64,000 nucleotides of DNA from Tragulus kanchil (GCA_022376925.1 JAIOJX010000027.1:16199471-16263470); one strand, 5' to 3'. Shown: positions 1-11,860, counted from the stretch's first letter. Notes: generated by a model from the letters alone, not told the origin. A program made the numbers and translations.

Positions 1-172
1 CATATGGGCTCCATAGTTGTGGCTCTGAGGCCCTAGAGCACAGGCTCAATAGTTGTGGCTTATGGGCTTAGTTGCTCTATGGTATGTGGGATCTTCCTGG
101 ATCTAGGATGAAACCTGCGATTCCTGCTTGTCAGGGGAATTCTTTACCACTGGGCTACCAGGGAAGCCCTGG
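1..172 (-). mobile_element. CHR-type tRNA-derived SINE, cut by window edge
   Basis: On the minus strand the element begins at 172 with the GGGCTTCCCTGG head of ruminant/cetacean tRNA-derived SINEs. It continues through a degenerate B-box-like segment and the characteristic 'gagcctgtgctctagag' body. The 3' part runs off the left window edge. It is non-coding and decayed. Confidence 0.85.
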
Positions 173-180
173 ATAAAGTC

Positions 181-870
181 TTTAAATTTAGTTTCCAACA
201 ATTTCTTATAAGAAAGAAATTGCCAGCCCCTCTCTGCCACCCCCTCTCTGCCACCCCCTCCATTTCTATTATAATAGTAACATATGGGCACTGTCTGAAG
301 TGGAAATGCAGATAATTAAGGAAATGGCAACAGTAACTCCTAAGTTTCAATTTTTGTGCTATTCACAGTGCAATGATCACAAAAATAACACACTTTTAAC
401 TTTAAACTGCATTATTAACGTTTTTTTCCCATTACTCCCTAAGTCTAGATAGTCCAAAGAACCATAAATTCAGCCTTGGTTCATAGCCTTTGCTAGTTTC
501 CGTGGTATAAATACTCAGAGACCAATGCCAATAGCTTATTACTGTATTTCTTTCTACATTTTCCTCCTTTCTTTATTAGAAACATTTCCTTCCTCTGGCT
601 ATAAAAATAACTTAGGCCCGTGGTAGGAAAATCAGAAAACATAGAAACCAGCATAGTATAAAATATCAGCCGCTAATAATCCCATTTGATTATTACTATA
701 ATCAAAACGACAGTCATAACTCATGTTTCTGTATTACACAAATAAGCCATGTTAATTACAAAAAATAGACAAAAAGAAGAAAATTACCTACACTCAACTT
801 TCTGGTGTGTTTCCTCCTAGTGTGTATTTGTCTTTATTTTTAACTGGGAGTAGCCGTGTCTGTGTTGATA
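181..870. other. Unique AT-rich DNA, no gene seen
   Basis: No repeat family, exon or RNA gene is recognised. From 378 on this DNA is the first part of duplication pair 1, so it reappears at 1483-1975. Confidence 0.6.
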
Positions 871-871
871 C

Positions 872-1032
872 TGGGCGTCCCCGTGGCTCAGCAGGTAAAG
901 ATACTGCAGCGCAGGAGACACAAGCGTGGCCGCGAGCCCTGGGCTGGCAGGGTCCTCTGGAGGAGGGCGCGGCGCGGCGGGCTGCAGCCCACGGGGTTGC
1001 AGAGGGTTGGACAGGACCGAGCGCGTACATGC
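872..1032 (+). mobile_element. Bov-tA-type SINE, decayed
   Basis: A tRNA-like head ('cgtggctcagcaggtaaag') and the 3' body ending 'acaggaccgagcgcg' follow the order of the Bov-tA consensus. The middle is shortened, and many positions have changed to C or G, making a CpG-dense body (951-985). Confidence 0.8.
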
Positions 1033-1976
1033 TATCTATGTAAACCCAAAATTGAAAACATGGAGTGTGTATAATTTTTCTTGATTTTCAACTTATGTAC
1101 TGTTCTGCAGTCTTTCCCAGAGCTAATCCACTCTATGGTCTGTGACCTGGAAATTGCATTCTCAGGTACAAGCCTGGAGGTGATCCCTGGGGCCGCTGTG
1201 ACCAAGTGCCACAGACTGGCTGGATTCCACAGCGGAAGTTTACTTCCTCCCGGGTTTGGAGGCCAGACGTCCAAGGTCAGGGTCGGCTGACTTGGCTCCT
1301 CCTGAAGGCAGCCAGCCTTTCTCTTCAGCTTTCAGATGGTCAGCCTCCTCAGGCTGCCCCCTCACTAAGTGCTGAGGCCAGGAGGCGAGCCTCAGCCACC
1401 TGCTTGAAAGGTCATTCTCTCACGGCTCCGCCATACTGCTGTCCCTGCCAGGGTGCACGGCTGCCTCCGTCAGACTGCGATTCACAAAAATAACACACTT
1501 TTAACTTTAAACTGCATTATTAACGTTTTTTTCCCATTACTCCCTAAGTCTAGATAGTCCAAAGAACCATAAATTCAGCCTTGGTTCATAGCCTTTGCTA
1601 GTTTCCGTGGTATAAATACTCAGAGACCAATGCCAATAGCTTATTACTGTATTTCTTTCTACATTTTCCTCCTTTCTTTATTAGAAACATTTCCTTCCTC
1701 TGGCTATAAAAATAACTTAGGCCCGTGGTAGGAAAATCAGAAAACATAGAAACCAGCATAGTATAAAATATCAGCCGCTAATAATCCCATTTGATTATTA
1801 CTATAATCAAAACGACAGTCATAACTCATGTTTCTGTATTACACAAATAAGCCATGTTAATTACAAAAAATAGACAAAAAGAAGAAAATTACCTACACTC
1901 AACTTTCTGGTGTGTTTCCTCCTAGTGTGTATTTGTCTTTATTTTTAACTGGGAGTAGCCGTGTCTGTGTTGATAC

Positions 1977-2137
1977 TGGGCGTCCCCGTGGCTCAGCAGG
2001 TAAAGATACTGCAGCGCAGGAGACACAAGCGTGGCCGCGAGCCCTGGGCTGGCAGGGTCCTCTGGAGGAGGGCGCGGCGCGGCGGGCTGCAGCCCACGGG
2101 GTTGCAGAGGGTTGGACAGGACCGAGCGCGTACATGC
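1977..2137 (+). mobile_element. Bov-tA-type SINE, second copy in pair 1
   Basis: Identical in sequence to the SINE at 872-1032. It is present only because the surrounding 1.1 kb is duplicated, so it is not an independent insertion. Confidence 0.8.
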
Positions 2138-2954
2138 TATCTATGTAAACCCAAAATTGAAAACATGGAGTGTGTATAATTTTTCTTGATTTTCAACTTA
2201 TGTACTGTTCTGCAGTCTTTCCCAGAGCTAATCCACTCTATGGTCTGTGACCTGGAAATTGCATTCTCAGGTACAAGCCTGGAGGTGATCCCTGGGGCCG
2301 CTGTGACCAAGTGCCACAGACTGGCTGGATTCCACAGCGGAAGTTTACTTCCTCCCGGGTTTGGAGGCCAGACGTCCAAGGTCAGGGTCGGCTGACTTGG
2401 CTCCTCCTGAAGGCAGCCAGCCTTTCTCTTCAGCTTTCAGATGGTCAGCCTCCTCAGGCTGCCCCCTCACTAAGTGCTGAGGCCAGGAGGCGAGCCTCAG
2501 CCACCTGCTTGAAAGGTCATTCTCTCACGGCTCCGCCATACTGCTGTCCCTGCCAGGGTGCACGGCTGCCCTCCGTCAGACAGACTGCGATTCACTGGGT
2601 CTTCCTAGCATTGGTCTTTCGGCTGTTAGACGTTCAGGTCCGTCCCTTTCTTGAGTACAGAGAAAGGAGCAGTGACCACTTTCGCGTGTCATCTTTTCCT
2701 CTCCTCACTCAAGAGCTCCAGAGCACATGCACCTGGGTCCAAGTCTTCACACGTATTAAGAGCTCTTGCTACAAACTGCCAAGCTGTTTTCCCAATAAAT
2801 TAAGTTAGTTCATACACCTGCAAGCAGTGGCTAATTCATATTTCTCCATGTTAATACTTCCTACTTCTTTTAGGCCATCCTGAGAACGTCCTGCTCATCA
2901 CCCTTTCTTTCAGTTGATTTGTGCTCAGGAAAGTTAAAATTGAAATTCTATCTA

Positions 2955-2959
2955 TGTTT

Positions 2960-2990
<31 letters not shown>

Positions 2991-3012
2991 TTATGTATAT
3001 ATATATTCTATA
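2955..3012. repeat. (TA)n microsatellite
   Basis: Nearly uninterrupted TA dinucleotides with occasional CA or TG steps, followed by a short (TG/CA) palindromic stretch at 3016-3040. The second copy lies at 4083-4139 inside pair 2. Confidence 0.9.
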
Positions 3013-3214
3013 AATGTACATGTGTGTGCACACACAGAGGTATCCTTCCAGGTAGGCCTTTCTAACTTTGGTTTTAGTTAATCTTAGAAGGAAAAGCCAG
3101 AAGGAAAAACTTTGAATAATCAGCACAAGAATTCCCAGGCAGTGTAGTGCCTTCTTAGAACTTTAACAACTTGACTATAAGTGAAAAATGGCCCTTGAGT
3201 CGTGTAAGACTTGT

Positions 3215-3288
3215 TTCTGAGACTTGAACCCAGGGATCGAACCCGGTCCCCTGTGTCTCCTGAGGGGGTGGGTGGCTCCCCTTTTTGC
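3215..3288 (-). mobile_element. SINE head fragment (truncated copy)
   Basis: Minus-strand tRNA-like head of the SINE seen complete at 4342-4437. The right side is cut and corrupted at the pair 2 junction. Confidence 0.65.
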
Positions 3289-4082
3289 TCACATGGAGTG
3301 TGTATAATTTTTCTTGATTTTCAACTTATGTACTGTTCTGCAGTCTTTCCCAGAGCTAATCCACTCTATGGTCTGTGACCTGGAAATTGCATTCTCAGGT
3401 ACAAGCCTGGAGGTGATCCCTGGGGCCGCTGTGACCAAGTGCCACAGACTGGCTGGATTCCACAGCGGAAGTTTACTTCCTCCCGGGTTTGGAGGCCAGA
3501 CGTCCAAGGTCAGGGTCGGCTGACTTGGCTCCTCCTGAAGGCAGCCAGCCTTTCTCTTCAGCTTTCAGATGGTCAGCCTCCTCAGGCTGCCCCCTCACTA
3601 AGTGCTGAGGCCAGGAGGCGAGCCTCAGCCACCTGCTTGAAAGGTCATTCTCTCACGGCTCCGCCATACTGCTGTCCCTGCCAGGGTGCACGGCTGCCCC
3701 TCCGTCAGACAGACTGCGATTCACTGGGTCTTCCTAGCATTGGTCTTTCGGCTGTTAGACGTTCAGGTCCGTCCCTTTCTTGAGTACAGAGAAAGGAGCA
3801 GTGACCACTTTCGCGTGTCATCTTTTCCTCTCCTCACTCAAGAGCTCCAGAGCACATGCACCTGGGTCCAAGTCTTCACACGTATTAAGAGCTCTTGCTA
3901 CAAACTGCCAAGCTGTTTTCCCAATAAATTAAGTTAGTTCATACACCTGCAAGCAGTGGCTAATTCATATTTCTCCATGTTAATACTTCCTACTTCTTTT
4001 AGGCCATCCTGAGAACGTCCTGCTCATCACCCTTTCTTTCAGTTGATTTGTGCTCAGGAAAGTTAAAATTGAAATTCTATCT

Positions 4083-4088
4083 ATGTTT

Positions 4089-4119
<31 letters not shown>

Positions 4120-4139
4120 TTATGTATATATATATTCTA
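4083..4139. repeat. (TA)n microsatellite, second copy
   Basis: Duplicate of 2955-3012 with the same length and interruptions. Two independent TA arrays would normally differ in repeat number, so this supports a copying artefact. Confidence 0.9.
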
Positions 4140-4341
4140 TAAATGTACATGTGTGTGCACACACAGAGGTATCCTTCCAGGTAGGCCTTTCTAACTTTGG
4201 TTTTAGTTAATCTTAGAAGGAAAAGCCAGAAGGAAAAACTTTGAATAATCAGCACAAGAATTCCCAGGCAGTGTAGTGCCTTCTTAGAACTTTAACAACT
4301 TGACTATAAGTGAAAAATGGCCCTTGAGTCGTGTAAGACTT

Positions 4342-4437
4342 GTTTCTGAGACTTGAACCCAGGGATCGAACCCGCGTCCCCTGTGTCTCCTGAGTGTGGG
4401 TGGCTCTGTGCCCGCTGAGGCCTCCGGGAAGCCCCAC
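4342..4437 (-). mobile_element. Bov-tA-type SINE, 5' part
   Basis: Reading the minus strand from 4437: GGGCTTCCCGGAGG, then 'tcaggagacacagggg', then a B-box-like 'gggttcgatccctggg'. Only the tRNA-related head is kept. Confidence 0.75.
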
Positions 4438-5285
4438 TGGTGACGGTGTTGGGCTCAGATCCCACACAGCAAATGTCTGACACGTCGGTCTACTGAGTTC
4501 AAGTGGTATAAATTAGCCCACAGAACGCCACACAGCTTTGCGGTGTTTGGTTCCGTCATGTACATACTACACACACCTTAAACACGCGTGCCGACCGTCT
4601 GCTCACTCCTGGGTAGATGACACACAGCCTATGGGCCGGACTCATCCTGCTTTGACAGCAAACAGGTCCTCGAAGAGGCTCAGGCCAGCCTGAGAAGAGG
4701 AATGGCCTTCTCGAGCGGGAACCTCAGCCTCCCCAAGCCCAGGACTTTAACCACGACAGACAACCTGCTCCAAGTGCACTGTGAAAGTGGCCGCTCCGCT
4801 GTCTTACCGCCAGCTGCTTAAAATAAATAACGCTGCTTTCTCTCTCCCGAGTTCCAAATGGAGAGAGAGAAGACACAGAGAGCTGGGGAGAATCGGCGAT
4901 GAAGCCTGGATTAGAAAGAGGGGCTCAGCTTGAGGGCCACGGCGGGCGCGTGAACCGTCCTCCCCCACTGAGACGCCCCCACCCGCTGCGCCCCTGCCGG
5001 AGCCGGGGACGCCCTCCTGCCCGGGCTGCGAGCCTTCTTGCCGCAGGTTAGGAAGCAGATGCATCGCTGCCACCGTCCTGGTGGAGGGGAGCCCGGGAGG
5101 CAGAGCTGAGCACCCCGCTCCTCCTGCCCACCCTCTGGTCCGACGAGCGAGCCCTGCAGGAAGCACCTGGGCACAGAGGCCTGGACCTCGTGCCGGAGGA
5201 GCCGTGGAGCCGGGGACAGGGTCCCTTCGACAGAGCCCCTGGACGTTCCGGACGCCGTGCTTCCGATGGACTCAGGAGTCTTGGG
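4438..5285. other. Unique spacer, GC rising to the right
   Basis: No repeat or exon recognised. 4850-5260 is GC-rich with open frames on both strands, which is expected from base composition. None has a recognisable domain. Confidence 0.5.
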
Positions 5286-5289
5286 GGTT

Positions 5290-5430
5290 TTTTCCCCTTA
5301 ATTAATTTTTTTTAAAAATTTTTTGGTGGCATCCCATTGCATAGAATCTTAGTCCCCTGAGCAGGGAGCCCGCTTGCCTTCTCAGGAAGCGCTGCGTCTT
5401 AACCGCTGGGCCACCAGGGACGTGCCAGGG
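5290..5430 (-). mobile_element. CHR-type SINE with A/T tail
   Basis: On the minus strand the head 'gtccctggtggcccagcggttaag' type start (5430 leftward) is followed by 'caggggactaagattctatg' and 'ggtggcatcccattgc' type body segments in decayed form, then an A/T-rich tail at 5290-5325. Confidence 0.75.
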
Positions 5431-6040
5431 CTTGGGTTGGTCTCACGCGGGTTGCCAGCCTTGCCGGCACCGTCAGGGCGCCTCACTCATCGCACCGGCG
5501 ATGTGTCTGCCGCTCGGAGCGACCTCTGAAGCTCCTTTACAAATCACACATTCTGGTTTCCCAAAAGAGCGTGAGTGTGCACACCCTGCCCGCGGCTATC
5601 GCCAACGTTCTACCCTTTATCTAAAGTAATGCTGTTTACTCGTGAGAACCTTCCCGTTCTTCATCCTCTTAATGCACTGAATTCCTTTCTCCGTTCAGGC
5701 TCTTTCCCACAGAGCGAGGCTGGGGGTTCTGGCAGGGGTGGCTGGAGGGTCTTCCTTTATCTCCGCGTGGGAAGGGCTCACAGAGCTTAAGACACGCTCC
5801 TGGCCGGGCTCGGCCCCCAGCCTCCAGGCCCCCCGACCCCTGACCTCCCGCTTCCCAAGAAGGAGTCAGATAGGCGACCGAATCACAGCTTGGACCATGG
5901 GGACGTCTCCCAAAGAGCCGCAGCAAGACACAGGACATCTGCCAGGGTCAAGGCTCGCGGGCAGGGACTGGCAGCCCTTCCCTGCACAGGATCAGAGCGT
6001 GGCCTCTGCTGTCCCCGCGGGCGGTGGGGGAAGCAGCCGC
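5431..6040. other. GC-rich unique spacer
   Basis: No repeat or exon recognised. Several frames stay open on both strands (for example 5738-6334 plus) without domain signatures or convincing splice sites. Confidence 0.5.
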
Positions 6041-6044
6041 GGGC

Positions 6045-6135
6045 GGTATGTAAACAGCTGTGCGTGGCCGCGGTCCAATAAAACTTTATTTACAAAAACG
6101 GCCGGCCAGCTGGCTCTGGCCCAGGGCTGTGGCGT
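6045..6135. mobile_element. hAT-like DNA transposon remnant
   Basis: The segment 'ccaataaaactttattta' followed by 'caaaaacggccggcc' and 'ctctggcccagggctg' resembles one end of a short nonautonomous mammalian hAT element, with its conserved AATAAAACTTTATTTACAAAAAC core and GGCC-rich terminal part. The other end is not visible. The exact family cannot be named from sequence alone. Confidence 0.55.
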
Positions 6136-8530
6136 GCCCTCCCAGTGTGGGCACGGGGTGAGTCTGTCCCAAGCAGAACGGATGGAGACGATGACAGCCC
6201 CCCGTGACGGGGGGGTCCAGCCCCAGCTCTGCCGTTCGCCGGCGGCTCTGGGCAAGTCACCGACCGTCCCTGGAGCCACGCGGTGGGCCCCCGGAACGTC
6301 AGGCGGCCGGTCTGCCAGCGGGCCTCGAGGGTAGCGTCTGGCCCGCAGATGTGGGTTCCTTGGCTTGTGCTGCGTCCAAAGCATTTTGAATTTGTTTCCA
6401 ACCTTGAAGAGGGGGTAGATTTCATATAAAAATCCAGATTTCTGGCTGCACTTGAAATACCAGCAACTCTGGCCCCCAGGGCGCCCATGCGCCCGTGGCA
6501 GCCCCCGCCAGGGTGGAGGGCAGGGCCTGGCTGCTGGGCCGGCGTGCACCCGGACCGCAGCGCCTCCCGCGGGCCTGCCCCGCCAAGGGCGCGGTGGTGT
6601 GTGATACCCGGGGGAGCCCCCGGAGCCTGTGGGTTTAATCATCTGGAGTTTGCCAGTTAGCGCCCACACGACGCTGTCTGTGCAGCCTGTGCCCCGTCCC
6701 TCCCCACCCCTCCCCGGCCCCGGCCCTCCCCACCCCTCCCCAGCCCCGGCCCCAGGCTCCTCGGTCACAGAGATCCTCCCACCGGGCTGGGCGAGCCTGG
6801 GCGTCCCCGGCCGCCAGCGCTACCAGGGCGTGGCGCTAGGGCGGGGGCTCACGGGCGGAGCTGAGGGGCCCCCGGCTCGCCCTGGCCGCCAGGTCAGAGG
6901 GGTCCCCATCCTCGGGGGGGCGCTGAAGGTGGTGGATGTTTCTCACAACGAGAGACTCCCGCCCTCCACCGGTGACCCTGTCTTAGTCTGGGCTGTGCTC
7001 GCAAGTTACCAGGGACAGGCCACCTATAAACAGCAGAAATGGAGTTCTCGCCGTTCCAGGGGCCAGAGGCCCAAGATCCGGGTCAGGCTCCGGGGAGGCC
7101 CCTTCCAGGTGCCCTCTGTCCGTTCACGTGCTGTCCTCAGGGAGGAAGAGGAGAGCGGGCGGGCTCTCTGGGGACCCTCATAACCCCTCCAGGAGGGCTC
7201 CGTCCTCTGACTTCACTAGGAGGGAACCAGGCGAGAGCATCTGGGGGTCTGGGGCGACGCAGAGGGTGAGAGTGTAGAAGGTGTGGGTGTGTCGGATCCA
7301 GGGAAGGAGAAAGACCGTAGCGTGCTGGGATCCACTCACAGAGGCTCTGGGATGGAAAATAGATAACATTGCCTGCGCCTGTTGATGGTCCCCGCTTTGT
7401 TACGTTGGCAGCCTGGCTCCACCCCTGGGCAGAGCTTCTCAGTCTGTCTTTAAGATGGTTTTCTCTTAATTTGTTTAGAGGTGAGGGATAGCAGGAACAC
7501 TGTGCTGGTTCCTGCCGTCCGTCAGCACGAGGACCACAGGTACCCGTGTGTCCTTCCCTCTCGAGCCTCCCTCCTTCCTCTCACCCCGTCCCACCCCCCG
7601 GGCGTCACAGAGCTCCGCGGAACGCCCTGAGGCACACAGCACGTCCCCCCGGCCACCTGTGCCACACGAGTTAGTGCACGTTTACACTCCTCTCTCCTCC
7701 CATCCCGTCCTTGCCTCCTTCAATGGCCAAGACGCTGGGCTCGACTCTCCTGTCCACCCTGAAACCACAGCGCCTCCCTCTTTGTTTCTTTTTTTTTTTT
7801 TTCCCTCTTTGTTTCTGATGGGCAGCCCCGCCTCCACCTTCACACTCTTTGGAAATCAGTGCCCAAGAATCACTGACAGCAGGTACTAGCTCCTCCCTGA
7901 CCACTGGGACTCTCCTGAGTGTAAGTGAGCGGCAGGATGCTCCCCGACCATCGGATGCAGACTAAATTTCTTTTTTAAATAAGACTGGTTTAAAGCACGT
8001 CCTCGGCACCAACAGGTCCACTTACAGGCAACCTCCTCCACCAAACCGCGACCCTTCAGAGGCCACCAGTGTCTTAGCTTAGTGTCTCTGGGCCTGAATT
8101 TGAACTTCTTCTCAACGTGTGGTTGATCCCAAAGGACGAGCTGGTCTCTTTCTAAATTCAGGCCTGGCAAATGGCTCACACAGACGGAGCAGCGCCGCGG
8201 CAGGCAGAGGCGGGCCCGGGCACATCTGTCCCAGGCGCGGGTCTACGTGGGGTCTCCTTGTTTTCAGCTGCGTGACAGTCAGTAAACTGCTCACGTGGCA
8301 TCCTGGTAGCAGGGCACTATAGGTGTGTCGCACTTATGTGAAGCCGAGACTATTGCCTTTCTCGCATCTGTGTCTGTGATAAAGAATGTAAGTCAGGTTT
8401 TGACCTTATATATATTTCAAGTTGGAATTATAGTTCTGAACTATTCTTGTTTGAGTCTTCAGATCAGTTTAATTAAAGGGTATTCTGGGACGCAGGGGGA
8501 AGGCGAGGACGGGACAAACTGAAAGAACAG
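6136..8530. other. GC-rich to neutral unique DNA, no gene seen
   Basis: Includes a C-rich 26-bp dimer (6698-6749) and a T run (7788-7802) flanked by a 14-base repeat. Long frames such as 5992-6768 minus are Gly/Pro/Arg-rich and lack domains. No repeat family is recognised from 6140 to 8530. Confidence 0.5.
6698..6749. repeat. C-rich 26-bp tandem dimer, G4-capable on minus strand
   Basis: Two head-to-tail units of 26 bases differ at one position (a G/A difference in the CCCCGGCC/CCCCAGCC part). The minus strand has more than four runs of at least three G with short loops, so G-quadruplex formation is plausible. Confidence 0.8.
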
Positions 8531-8535
8531 CACGA

Positions 8536-8703
8536 CATATATACATGTATATACACACGTGCTAATATACATATCATGTGCTATATATATACACACACAC
8601 ACACACTAATATATATATACACACACACATATATATGCCATACATATACATTGACATATATATGCTATATATACACACACACTATATACACACATATATA
8701 TGC

Positions 8704-8738
<35 letters not shown>

Positions 8739-9335
8739 TGATATATATATGCTATATATATATATATATATACCCTAATATATATATATATACATTATAT
8801 ATATATACTATATATACACACACATTGATATATATATATATATGTACATGCTATATATATGTATACACATATGCTGATATATATATGTACATGCTATATA
8901 TACATGCACACTTATATATATATACACACACACTATATATATAGACACACTACATATATACACACACTAATATATATTGTTATATATATATACACTAATA
9001 TATATGCACACACATACATGTGCCATATATGCATATATATGCTATATACGCACACACTGATATATATATATATGTTATATATACACACACTAATATGTAT
9101 ACACACACATATATGTGCTATATACACATATATATGCTATATACACACACACACTGATATATATATACATGATATATATATATACACACACATACACTGA
9201 TGTGTATGTGTACATGCTATACATATATACACTCTCTATATACACACGCATATACTGATGTGTATGTGTACATGCTATACATATATACACTCTCTATATA
9301 CACACACTGATATACACACACACACACACACACAA
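8536..9335. repeat. (TA)n/(CA)n compound repeat, about 0.8 kb
   Basis: Alternating blocks of TATATA, CACACA and TGCTATATA, with almost no other sequence. Near the right end a longer unit of about 57 bases occurs twice (about 9198-9254 and 9255-9311), with 'tgatgtgtatgtgtacatgc' as its recognisable core, so the array has higher-order structure. It stays open in several frames as Tyr/Ile/His/Thr strings, which is a composition effect. It is not part of any 1.1-kb duplication pair. Confidence 0.95.
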
Positions 9336-9399
9336 CACCATGTACAAAACAGCTAGCTCATGGGAAGCCGCTCTGCCGCCCAGGGCTCAGCCTGGTGCC

Positions 9400-9535
9400 C
9401 GGCGCGGGCCTGGAGGGTGGAGGGCGGCCCAAGAGGGAGGGGACCTCTGCACACGTACGGCTGAGCCACCCTGTTGTGCAGCAGGAACTAACAACCCTGT
9501 AAGGCAAATATTCTCTAATTTTTAAAAAAGAGTAT
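9400..9535 (+). mobile_element. Artiodactyl L1 3' end, 5'-truncated
   Basis: The order 'gagggaggggacctctgcac', 'acgtacggctgagcc', 'cagcaggaactaacaaccc', 'tgtaaggcaaatattct' matches the 3' UTR end of artiodactyl L1 ('...gtacagcagaaactaacac...tgtaaagcaat...'), ending in a short A/T tail. Confidence 0.65.
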
Positions 9536-9867
9536 TTTGTTTAAAAGTGCTGATACATTTCATTTTTGTGGATGCTTTTTCTGCATCTATTGAAATGATT
9601 TGTATAATTTTTCCTCATTCTATTAATAGAGTGAATTCTATTCACTGGCTTTCAAATGTTGAACAAACGTTGCAATCCTGGACAAACCAGACTTGCTCGA
9701 GATGTACTACAACTCTGACCTATGTCTGGATTTGATCTGCTAGTGACTGAAGAGAATTTCTTGTGTTGACCTATATAAGAAGTAACTGTAGAAATTTTTA
9801 AAATAAAATCTTCGTCAGGTTTTGGCATTAGGGACCTCAAGAATGAGTTGGGATGTTTCTCCGCCTT

Positions 9868-9957
9868 GGGCTTTCCTGGCTCAGCCGGTCAAGGACCTGC
9901 CTGCAGTGCAGGAGATGTGGGTCTGATCCCTGGATCAGGAGGATCCCCTGGAGAATG
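9868..9957 (+). mobile_element. Bov-tA-type SINE, 3'-truncated
   Basis: GGGCTTTCCTGGCTCAG head, 'cctgcctgcagtgcaggaga', 'gatccctggatcaggaggat' and 'cccctggaga' follow the consensus order, then similarity stops. Confidence 0.8.
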
Positions 9958-10262
9958 ATCTATGATGATTTACAATCTGGCCTCTGACAGAAAAAGGTTG
10001 CCTGCCCTTGATGTAGATGACAGCTCATTCAGAAGCCAGCCTCAGTGTCCGGCGTGTCAGTGATTTCTGATTTTTGTTTTGGTTCCTCAGTAACAGAAAA
10101 CTTCTGATTCACCCAGATAAGAGACGGACAGAGCGTGCTTTTTCACTCTACCTACCTTGCAGTTTCGAAATATTTTTTCTTCCTACTTGAATTCTCTCAT
10201 TTAAGGAGGAATTGATGCAAACACTCTATAAAATGTTGTGTACTGTCTCTGAGAGACTAGAA

Positions 10263-10346
10263 GCGTGTCGATGACCCGGCCGTGTCCAGCTCTTCGTGGC
10301 ACTGTGGATGGCAGCCCGCCGGCGTCCCCTGTCCATGACTCCGCTG
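10263..10346 (-). mobile_element. Bov-tA/Bov-A2 3' fragment
   Basis: The plus strand reads 'gtccagctcttcgtggcac...gcagcccgccggcgtcccctgtccatg', the antisense of the SINE 3' body. The tRNA-like head is absent. Confidence 0.65.
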
Positions 10347-10519
10347 CTAGAAATGTTTGATGGCAGAGCTTGACTAGTGCTGTCCAGTGGAATTTCCGGC
10401 AGCAGCAGAAATGTCTGTCTGTCTGTCCCTGTGTGGCTTTGGCTCCTTATTGGACAGCATGGGTTTAGGGATCTTTTTTTTTTCACTTGCCCTTCCGTAT
10501 TGCAATTTGATATTTATGC

Positions 10520-10727
10520 GTGTTCGTCTGGGTTCAAATCTCAGTTGCCCCACCAGGTTGCTGTGTGGCCTTGGACAACTCACTTGACTCCTCTGTGCCT
10601 TAGTTTCTTTATTTGTAGAATGTCAATAACACTAGTACCCACCTTATAGCGTAGTTGAGAAGGTTAAATAAGAAAAGCATACACTCCTAGCACCATGCCT
10701 GGTCCATACTCAGAGACTTTGTCCTCA
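10520..10727 (+). mobile_element. MIR SINE, nearly full core and 3' part
   Basis: Consensus landmarks appear in order: 'tgggttcaaatctcagttgc', 'gctgtgtggccttggacaac', 'cctctgtgccttagtttctt', 'agtacccaccttatagcg', 'gaaggttaaataag', 'ctagcaccatgcctggtcca'. This is an ancient mammal-wide insertion. Confidence 0.92.
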
Positions 10728-11003
10728 GGGACTTTTCTCTTTTAAATTTTCTGTAAAACTTAATAGAGTGAATTCTATTCACTGGCTTTCAAATGTTGAA
10801 CAAACGTTGAATCCTGGACAAACCAGACTTGCTCGAGATGTACTACAACTCTGACCTATGTCTGGATTTGATCTGCTAGTGACTGAAGAGAATTTCTTGT
10901 GTTGACCTATATAAGAAGTAACTGTAGAAATTTTTAAAATAAAATCTTCGTCAGGTTTTGGCATTAGGGACCTCAAGAATGAGTTGGGATGTTTCTCCGC
11001 CTT

Positions 11004-11093
11004 GGGCTTTCCTGGCTCAGCCGGTCAAGGACCTGCCTGCAGTGCAGGAGATGTGGGTCTGATCCCTGGATCAGGAGGATCCCCTGGAGAATG
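11004..11093 (+). mobile_element. Bov-tA-type SINE, pair 3 copy
   Basis: Duplicate of 9868-9957 created by pair 3. Confidence 0.8.
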
Positions 11094-11395
11094 ATCTATG
11101 ATGATTTACAATCTGGCCTCTGACAGAAAAAGGTTGCCTGCCCTTGATGTAGATGACAGCTCATTCAGAAGCCAGCCTCAGTGTCCGGCGTGTCAGTGAT
11201 TTCTGATTTTTGTTTTGGTTCCTCAGTAACAGAAAACTTCTGATTCACCCAGATAAGAGACGGACAGAGCGTGCTTTTCACTCTACCTACCTTGCAGTTT
11301 CAAATATTTTTCTTCCTACTTGAATTCTCTCATTTAAGGAGGAATTGATGCAAACACTCTATAAAATGTTGTGTACTGTCTCTGAGAGACTAGAA

Positions 11396-11479
11396 GCGTG
11401 TCGATGACCCGGCCGTGTCCAGCTCTTCGTGGCACTGTGGATGGCAGCCCGCCGGCGTCCCCTGTCCATGACTCCGCTG
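11396..11479 (-). mobile_element. Bov-tA/Bov-A2 3' fragment, pair 3 copy
   Basis: Duplicate of 10263-10346 created by pair 3. Confidence 0.65.
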
Positions 11480-11652
11480 CTAGAAATGTTTGATGGCAGA
11501 GCTTGACTAGTGCTGTCCAGTGGAATTTCCGGCAGCAGCAGAAATGTCTGTCTGTCTGTCCCTGTGTGGCTTTGGCTCCTTATTGGACAGCATGGGTTTA
11601 GGGATCTTTTTTTTTTCACTTGCCCTTCCGTATTGCAATTTGATATTTATGC

Positions 11653-11860
11653 GTGTTCGTCTGGGTTCAAATCTCAGTTGCCCCACCAGGTTGCTGTGTG
11701 GCCTTGGACAACTCACTTGACTCCTCTGTGCCTTAGTTTCTTTATTTGTAGAATGTCAATAACACTAGTACCCACCTTATAGCGTAGTTGAGAAGGTTAA
11801 ATAAGAAAAGCATACACTCCTAGCACCATGCCTGGTCCATACTCAGAGACTTTGTCCTCA
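11653..11860 (+). mobile_element. MIR SINE, second copy
   Basis: Copy of the MIR at 10520-10727 produced by pair 3. The same segment is copied again by pair 4. Confidence 0.92.

Larger units (their letters stand above)
378..2592. repeat. Direct duplication pair 1 (offset about 1105 bp)
   Basis: Bases 378-1482 recur as 1483-2592. Both copies contain the same AT-rich unique DNA, the same SINE and the same GC-richer 3' part. They match almost base for base except at the right end of copy 1, where about five bases near 1466-1474 are missing relative to copy 2. 'attcac' is shared at the junction. Best read as an unmerged assembly overlap. Confidence 0.96.
2163..4407. repeat. Direct duplication pair 2 (offset about 1128 bp)
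   Basis: Bases 2163-3287 recur as 3291-4407. The pair overlaps the right part of pair 1, so 2163-2592 material occurs three times in all. The right end of copy 1 (3240-3290) is garbled relative to 4368-4407: a base pair is lost in 'gaacccg(cg)tcccc' and a 'gggggtggg' run replaces 'gtgtggg'. The junction is at about 3290. Confidence 0.96.

Noticed and set aside
8536..9335. Tyr/Ile/His/Thr-rich open frames on both strands
   Set aside because: They arise from reading TA/CA dinucleotides, which contain few stops in some frames. Not coding.
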